This document shows, one piece after another, positions 31,920-38,303 of a DNA stretch of 38,303 nucleotides. Where the stretch lies: assembly GCA_964058845.1 (NCBI GenBank), contig CAXKVR010000110.1, positions 1 to 38,303 of the forward strand, written 5' to 3'. This DNA comes from Carex sylvatica. Lineage: Eukaryota > Streptophyta > Magnoliopsida > Poales > Cyperaceae. Numbering within the stretch: the stretch's first letter is position 1; every line of letters starts with the position of its first letter. The notes below the pieces were generated by a model, which saw nothing but the letters and a program-made list of their open reading frames with translations, did no database searches and was not told the origin of the DNA. The position numbers and the translations under genes are program-made.

Positions 31920-33945
31920 TTAGTAGTTTGGATTCATATACCATTGTTCGCTCTCTTCGGCACCGTCAGAATCCGAATTAGCCTCACGTCGCGCCTCGGT
32001 ACCGCTTTCTTCAGTGTCGGCTTCAGATGATGATGGTTGTTGAGGCACATGTTGCGTACGCTCTTCAGCAGTAATCCAATCCTTCAAGTACACAAGTCTC
32101 TCAAAAACATGTGCACCCAACTTACTTCGTTTATCGGAGAGGATCCTGTTCGCCGAACTGAAACAACTTTCAGAAGGGACGGTTGATACGGGCACGGCAA
32201 ATACGTCGCAGGCCATCATCGCCAGCGTTGGCAAGGAACTTTGATGCCTCCTCCACTATGCCATCACATCAAGTCCTTGTTCACTTTCGTTGATCATCGA
32301 TATATAGCCCAATAACTCGTTTGTGGATGTGTGCGGTTGGCTCTCCGACTGAAAATCTGCTAATAATCCACCACTGCTAGTGCTCCTAGAAGTGGAACTA
32401 TTAAACAATTAAAAAAATTAGTGGACAAATAATGTAGATATTATAAATAATAAAGATTGAAAACACATGTATATTTATATTCATACCTAGGGGCGGCACG
32501 GGACGAAGCTGGGTTTCGGTTGTCACTCATTCTTGAGTGGTATATGTTAAACATCTCATCGAACTTCGAATTCACGTAAGCCTCCACCCCGGTTGAGTCT
32601 AAATGTAAATTCTGTTTGTACCTCTCAACTACTTTGATCGTGTAAAACTTCTTGTATGCCGGGTGGAGACAGTTTGCGATAATGGCTAGGAGAGGTACAT
32701 CTTCCCAATATTTTAGGAATTTTTGTTTCATGGCATCTACAATTGGCGTGAGAGATGCATCATAGATTTCAGCTTATACCAATTCGCAATACACCTTGGA
32801 GATGTCATAGAGATGTCTCAGCAACTCAAACGACGTCGGTGAGTACGAGCATGATAGTTGAACGGTTGCAGTAAAAAAGATCCCTAGGAATTTGCTAAGC
32901 CTTTGCAGTTTATCCCATTCTTCGTCAATGAGTTCGAATTGCAATGCCTCGGGGTTGGAGCTTCTCAAAAACTCCCCTATGACAGCTTTGTAAGAAAGGC
33001 ATCGGTTCAACAACCTATATGTTGAGTTCCAACGGGTATCTATATCCCAAGATACCTTCAACTTGCTCAATCTATAGGTGACGCATAATGCAGCAAGCTG
33101 TTGTTTTCTTTCTTGGTTTGAAACAATGTGGTTGAGGGCATTCTTAAATTTAATTATCAATAGTTTTACGGCTTCTGTTTTTAGACCCGCCTTCACGACG
33201 AGGTTAAGAACGTGGCAAACACACTTTTGGTGAAACATTTCACCATTCATGATCGGGTTTAGTGACCGTTTAAAAATCTCAATGGAAGCAATGTTGTTGC
33301 TAGCATAATCGAAAGATATAGAAAAAATCTTGTTACCCAAATTCCTCTTAAGGTTATACTCGTGCAACCACCCAAACTTATTGATTGTTCTTTATGGGTA
33401 ATGTACCGGGCCAATTCACTAAGAATTTTTGATTCATCGAATTTTGGATTTGTTCTGGTACCATCCGCGTTTATAAGGGTTTGAATTTGTCTCGGTTTAG
33501 GATTTTCAGTTGGAACCTCACCCTTTTTTCGTGCATTGCGGCATGTCTCTTAAAACTACTCATACCACTAGTTTGTTTATACTCAAAAAAAATTTCGGCA
33601 ATTTTTTACCTTACATTGTAGAAAATTCATAATGTTGCCCTTCCCTCTGGTAATATTATAAAATTTCGCCCACGGTTGATTGTATTCGGGAGGAGATATT
33701 TTAGTCTTCTTTCCTGCTGGTTCTTGCGGCGGGTCACTTGTCGAAGGAGGGACAACTTCTTCTTGAATTTTAGGTTCACCTGTCGAAGGTGTACCTCCTA
33801 CAGGAGCAGTGTTAGTGAATTGACTCGATGCTACAGAAGAAGAGCCAATGCCTCCATATGTATACTGTGGTGTCGGTTGAAGTGTTTCTTGTGGAATGTA
33901 TACATTTGGATCATTTGAAGTATAATACGGTGGCGGTGCACTCAT
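31920..33945 (-). pseudogene. hAT transposase (BED zinc finger / RICESLEEPER type), disrupted
   Basis: Start MSAPPPYYTSNDPNVYIP at 33945. A Pro/Ser-rich N-terminus leads to a BED zinc finger (QCKVKNC, then FKRHAAMH), broken by a +1 frameshift in a run of eight A (33585-33592). The segment to 33367 is degraded or shortened. The RNase-H-like core follows (SISFDYASNN, CVCHVLNLVVKAGL, DIDTRWNSTYRLL; 33367-32777), then an in-frame TAA at 32774-32776. The frame continues (MKQKFLKYWEDVPLLA) to a probable intron starting GTATGAAT at 32486. Next is an in-frame TAG at 32256-32258 where W is expected (MA-stop-WRRH). The hAT dimerisation domain PSESCFSSANRILSDKRS ends at 31920. Two nonsense codons plus a frameshift make it non-functional unless the frameshift is a homopolymer sequencing error. 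Confidence 0.85.
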
Positions 33946-33955
33946 TTGTAGGGGT

Positions 33956-34330
33956 TGTTGATAAGCATAAATTATATACATATTCGATATAGTTTTCATC
34001 ATAAAATAACGTCAAATATCTTGTATTTTGAATATAAAGAGAATAGAATACACCTAAAATCAAGTTACTACATTTGTTTGGTTTTAATTTGCAGGAAACA
34101 AAGAAAAATGAAGAAAAATGCCCAGTACGGATGCACGGTTTACAATATGGTCGTAATGAGTACTTAGATGAATTTCTGGACGCGCGCCAATTTTAAAAAG
34201 GTATAATAAGCTATTCATCAAAATCCGTGCGGACGCACGGATATCGATGCAGACGCACTATGGTTGAACATAAAAAGTCCGCCAGTGCGGACGCACTGTA
34301 GCTGAACTTAAAACGGCCACAACTTTTGGA
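33956..34330 (+). mobile_element. Truncated LTR of the same family as 7492-9350
   Basis: From TGTTGATAAGCATA onward this matches the complement of the solo LTR for about 370 bases (CATATTCGAT, TAGTTTTCATCATAAAATAA, TATCTTGTATTTTGAATATA, TTGTTTGG, and the hairpin motifs). The match fades after ACTTAAAACGGCCACAACTT. The expected end CAACAAACA is not found downstream, so the rest is lost or replaced. The hairpins CCGTGCG-GA-CGCACGG (34225-34240) and AGTGCG-GA-CGCACT (34284-34297) are conserved. It begins ten bases before the hAT start codon (minus), so it either inserted into the hAT leader or replaced its 5' end. Confidence 0.8.
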
Positions 34331-34918
34331 ATTTTTTTCACAAACCATAATTAATAAATGGAAAATTAGCGAATCAATACGATTGCTTTTTTTTTTACAA
34401 AAACCATAAAGACCGGACGGACCGTCCAGTCTCGAATTTTCGTTTTCTCCGGACCGGATGGACCGTCCGGCCTCCATTTTTTTTTTTTTCGCGAAACCGC
34501 CGCCACAGAAGATCGGAAAACTTTTTTTTTTTCAGACCGGACCGTCCGTCCGCTCTCAATATATATATTTTTTTTTTTTTTCGTTTTTTTTTTTATTTTT
34601 TATTTTTTTCACGAAACTGCCAGAAGATCGAAGAAATTATTTTTTAACGTCAATTTTTTTGTTTTCTAGTGAAACAGTGATTTTTTTTGGTTTTTTAATA
34701 CAAACCCGTGGGTTCCTTCTCTCCATCTTTTTTCTCCTTTCTCTCTGCTTCTTCTTTCTTTCTGCGTGCTTCTTCTTTCTTTCTACGTGCTTCTTTCTTC
34801 CTCCATCTAAATTTTTTTTTTAACTCTCATAATTAGTGTGATTTTTATTGTAATCACATAAGTTTGTTTATTTTTGAAAGAAGAACAATAAGAGCTTCAG
34901 AACTACCAATTTCGTTAG
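34331..34918. repeat. T-rich repetitive segment with GGACGG-A-CCGTCC palindromes
   Basis: A (T)n run, then GACCGG...CCGTCC, then a run such as CGAAACCGCC...AGAAGATCGG, recurs two to three times between 34385 and 34640. The palindromes lie at 34415-34427, 34449-34470 and about 34537-34550. After 34690 a CT-rich leader-like stretch follows (TTCTTTCTTTCTGCGTGCTT repeated). It may be the LTR continuation with different palindromes, or the start of the following Mutator-like element; I could not decide. Confidence 0.45.
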
Positions 34919-35588
34919 GTATGTATTTAATTCTTTTATTTTTGTTAAATAATACGTAATTATGAATAAATGATTAGAATAAATGATTTATGTTGTAATT
35001 GTAGTATAAATAAATGGTTTATTTTGTAATTGTAGTATAAATAAATAATGTATGTGTAATTTTTTCTTTTTGCAGTAAAAATAGTTTGTGTGTATTGTTT
35101 TAGTAGTATAAATAGTTTATGTTGAAATTGTAGTATAAAAAAATAATTTATGTAGTAATTTATTTGCATGTAGTTTTTTTTAGTGTCTATACATGTAGTA
35201 ATTGTTGAATAATTTTTTTATTTGCATGGTGTATGTGCATGTAGTTTTTTTTAGTGTAGATGATGCATGTAGTATTTTTTGGAGTATTTATTTTATAATT
35301 ATATAGATGCAAGGTTTATTTGCATGTAGTTTTTTTTTTATATAAATATCTATCATCTTCTTTCCTCCAGCAGAAAAATGATTTCTTCTTTTCCACCATT
35401 TTCACCATTTTAAGCTAAAAATCAAGCGCTATCAAAATATTGTGTTTTTACAGATCAGCATCTGCATTGTGTTGGTAGCTTTCATCTAAAGATTGTAGTA
35501 ATTTAATTTTTTCAATTACGATCATATTTTAGGTTGTAAAATTAAAAATGATATTGACGATTGATTGTGAATTTTTTTTGTTCAGATA
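34919..35588 (+). other. Probable leader intron of the MuDR-type transposase gene
   Basis: A donor TTAG-GTATGTATTT at 34919 and an acceptor TTTTGTTCAG at 35585, three bases before the start codon, would define a 667-base leader intron. It contains a degenerate tandem repeat of about 35 bp (GTAATTGTAGTATAAATAAA and variants, 34975-35165) and GCATGTAGTTTTTTTTAGTG repeats (35167-35335). Confidence 0.45.
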
Positions 35589-38223
35589 ATGTCTCAAGTG
35601 ATAATAAATATTTATTATGGACGCGAAATTTCAGACGCACCGACCTGCACATTTCCTGTAACTGATTTAACGAGTCTTGATGAGCTAAGAAGACATATAT
35701 GTGTTAGCATTCATTTGCTCCCTAGCCAGTTCGATTTGACAATCAAGGCTCGTTTGAACACGGCACCACCTGGCTCAGTAGAAAAATACCAGTTATTTAG
35801 CATAGACGAGGAAACGATATGGCACATGATGCTTGAATATGCCACTCCGGTACTGAATTTTAAACTTCTTGATTTAGTGGTTGAGTCAATACCAATTGTT
35901 AGTCCGAGCCATTATGACCCATATCCGGGTAGTGTACCTGGAAGTAGCAGAGACACAACGGTGTCTGATTCACCCATATATTGTGATAACCCACCTGAAA
36001 TACCGATAGTGGATGATTTGGTAACTCGTTTTGATGAGCTAAATAATAATACTAGCTCAGACACAAACTCTAGCTCAGACACAAACTCTAGCTCAGACAC
36101 AAACTCTGACCTTGGTGGCTCAGCTGTCGGGGAAGATGATATGGCTGAAATGGAGGATCAAATTAGAATACAAGATGTAATGAAGGAGTGGGTAAATTCT
36201 ATTCCCTTTATTAATCGAGGATTGCAGCATCCTTTTCCGGCATTTAATGATGATGTGCCGATACCGTACAAGGATGAAACATTTTTTGGTTATCCACCCA
36301 GAATTGATGGTCAATTTTCAGTGGGACAGATGTTTGAATCCAAAGCAGATCTTAAATCCCAGTTGGGTGCATTTGCCCTAGATAATAACTTAGAATTGCA
36401 ACAAAAATATACGAATCGTACTGGTTATGTAGTTGTATGTAGAGCAGAGGGGTGTCCATGGAGGTTATACGCAAAAACCACTGAAACAGGAAATTGGACA
36501 ATTGCAACAAACCCAAATGAGCACAATTGTTACAGTATTGCTTGTAAAGTAGACAGTCGTCAGCTGACTGCCAGGATGATTGCAGATATTATCAAACCTG
36601 GTCTAAAGGAGAACCTGGAGATGTCAATTAAAGCATGTCGGTTTGTAGTTAGAAATTAATACAAAATGGTTCAGCCTTCATACAACAAGATTTGGAGAGG
36701 GAGGGAATTGGCTATTGCTGATTTATTTGGTTCTTGGGAAAAAGCCTACGAACTGCTACATTCTCTGCTCGGTGCAATCCAGATGTCTACCCCAGGCACA
36801 AAATACGTAATTGAGCACGAACCATCTACAAAAATGGGTATCCGTATTTTCACCCGTGTGGCATGGGCTTTCGGTCCATGCATTGAATCCTGGCCATATC
36901 TCCGACCAGTAATAAGTGTAGATGCTGGACACCTATCCGGCAGGTATAAAGGAAAATTATTCATGGCATGCGCTTATGATGCAGAACAACAATTATTGCC
37001 AATTGCGTTTGGGATTGCGGATGAGGAGAGTTCATCCAATTGGGGCTGGTTTATGCAATTTGTACGTGAAAATGTTGTCGGTCCTGGTCGGATATGTGTT
37101 ATATCAGACCAGCATGCTGCAATTCGTTCAGTGTTTGATAGACCTGATTTAGGGTGGTGTGAGGAAAGGGGTGAAGCAGTTCATCGATTATGTTCTCAAC
37201 ATATTGCGTCAAATGTTTACAAGTTGTGCAAGGACCAAATTATCAAAAAAATATTCAAGAAATTTGTGTGTAAGATGAAACCTTGGAGGTTTTATGAGGG
37301 TATGGATTTGATAAAAGGCAGAAGTATTACTACTCATCAGTATGTCATGTGGTGTGGTAAACGGTTGCAAAATCTCGAAGAAGAGCCTTTGCAACTCCAT
37401 AAATGGGCACAATGTCATGATGGAGGCCTGAATAGGTGGGGTATAATGACTACAAACGAATCAGAATCCTTGAACAACGTATTTCGAGTGGCTCGCCAGC
37501 TGCCTGTAACAGCAATAGTTGAGCGCACATTTTACAAAATTGTGGATTGGTATGTGAAAAGAGGTCAGGTCGCTCAACAGCGGGTTCAAAGAGGAATGGG
37601 ATTTTCAAAAAATATATTATCAGTTTTACAATATCGGACTTCAAAAGGATTAAAGCATCAGGTGATACCAATGGGGCCCAATGTTTTTGAGGTCGTAGTT
37701 CATGATGGAGTCGTCAGAACGGTATGTCAGCTGTTTACTTAAATTATCATTTTAAATTTATAAACTGTAACATTTAATTATTTTAATTTATTGAATGTAG
37801 GGAGTGAAAGGAGATATGAAGTACGAAGTTAGATTTTCATTTGGAGAGGGGGGAATGCCTATTTGTGAGTGTCAAAAACCGCAATTTACTGGCATTCCTT
37901 GCGACCATGTCCTAGCGGTGTGTTGCAAGTTACGTCTAAATTCAACGAACTATGTAAGCCACTATTATAGCGTTCAAAATTATGTCAACACATGGAGAGG
38001 TAATTTTTCCGGCTTTGGTAACTCCCACAATTGGCCATTTGAAGCTGGAGCACCTACAATCAGGCCGGATCCAAATAAAATTAATAAGGGTAGAAGGAAG
38101 CACAAGAGAATTCCAAATTCTATGGATGATATGGAAGCTCGAATTAGGCCACGCAGTAATGTACATCGTCCAGAGGGATCAAATAGAACAAGAACTACAG
38201 GTTGGAAATTACATAGTGAATAA
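35589..38223 (+). pseudogene. MuDR/MULE transposase, two exons, one in-frame stop
   Basis: Transposase of Mutator-like elements. The frame runs 35589-37721, GT-AG intron 37722-37800, then 37801-38223, about 850 codons. A single TAA at 36657-36659 interrupts it: the frame resumes in phase (after FVVRN comes stop, then YKMVQPSYNK), so one substitution disables it. Domains: an N-terminal Ser/Asp-rich region with an 18-bp repeat (SSSDTN three times); the MuDR DNA-binding domain with a Cys/His finger (VVVCRAEGCPWRLYAKT to NEHNC, 36430-36525); the MULE catalytic domain (VISVDAGHLSGRYKGKL, first Asp at 36920-36922; VISDQHAAI, second Asp at 37107-37109; HRLCSQHIASN; TNESESLNNVFR); a SWIM zinc finger (CECQKPQFTGIPCDHVLAVC); and a basic C-tail. 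The family acts in the nucleus, cutting terminal inverted repeats. The right element end lies outside the window. Confidence 0.88.
36053..36110 (+). repeat. 18-bp tandem repeat coding Ser-Asp-Thr-Asn
   Basis: AGCTCAGACACAAACTCT is repeated three times in frame, giving SSDTNS units in an acidic low-complexity linker between the N-terminus and the DNA-binding domain of the transposase. Confidence 0.9.
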
Positions 38224-38303
38224 ATGAATATTTTAATTATTTGACACACGTAATCATTTTTTTGTCATTATTTGAAAGGAGCAACTGGTGGAAGACGAAA
38301 AAG

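Larger units (their letters stand above)
31044..33945 (-). mobile_element. Decayed hAT transposon (3' terminus to start codon)
   Basis: The terminus begins CAGGGGTTTGCTAACGGGTA at 31044, of the CAGGG type typical for plant hAT ends. It is followed by a 200-base subterminal region packed with CGGGTA/TACCCG words in both orientations (31058-31250), which are typical transposase-binding repeats. The disrupted transposase gene (31920-33945, minus) is inside. The 8 bases outside, CTCTGAGA (31036-31043), would be one copy of the target duplication; the opposite end is not found, because an LTR fragment starts at 33956. The non-coding 31250-31919 is AT-rich. Confidence 0.75.

Noticed and set aside
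34458..34823. 121-codon Phe-rich frame
   Set aside because: Produced by poly-T and CTT-rich DNA; biologically implausible composition.
35912..36314. Minus-strand frames opposite the MuDR-type transposase
   Set aside because: Antisense shadows of the transposase exon.

Overview
The window is plant nuclear DNA. It holds multi-intron genes with GT-AG introns of plant size and plant protein families: an STP hexose/H+ symporter, a plant-type diacylglycerol kinase and a DUF3774 wound-induced small protein. It also holds plant-type LTR elements with an initiator-tRNA-Met primer site, Mutator-like and hAT DNA transposons, and CCCTAAA telomere-type repeats. The AT-richness suggests a dicot, but I cannot name the species.

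Layout. 1-1695 is gene-free, with a cluster of GC-rich palindromes. 1696-7328 is a tandem satellite of about 81 bp per monomer, in two sequence blocks with internal higher-order duplications. 7492-9350 is a solo LTR on the minus strand, flanked by 5-bp repeats and carrying a cluster of hairpin motifs. 9415-10506 holds three related foldback elements separated by (TA)n. 11150-13032 is an apparently intact four-exon STP sugar transporter. 13394-16274 is a complete but non-autonomous LTR retrotransposon (490-bp LTRs, 5-bp target duplication) with about 760 bp of degenerate telomeric repeat inside it. 16275-23000 is gene-poor with several foldback/MITE elements, one bordered by a perfect 9-bp duplication and one nested in another. 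23013-23279 (minus) is a short DUF3774 gene. 23370-26229 is intergenic with one large diverged inverted repeat. 26230-30188 (minus, 5' leader to about 30900) is a diacylglycerol kinase with 12 coding exons and a leader exon. 31044-33945 (minus) is a decayed hAT element whose terminus lies just beyond the kinase leader. At 33956 a second, truncated copy of the first LTR family lies directly before the hAT start codon. 35589-38223 is a MuDR-type transposase gene with one in-frame stop; the element runs past the window edge.

The three host genes are unrelated in pathway (hexose uptake, lipid signalling, wound-related small protein), and nothing suggests they work together. Most of the remaining sequence is transposable or repeat-derived. 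The most unusual structures are the telomere-repeat block inside an LTR element, the families of short GC-rich palindromes inside AT-rich LTRs, and the 81-bp satellite with two sequence domains. All identifications are by eye; no alignment or database search was run.
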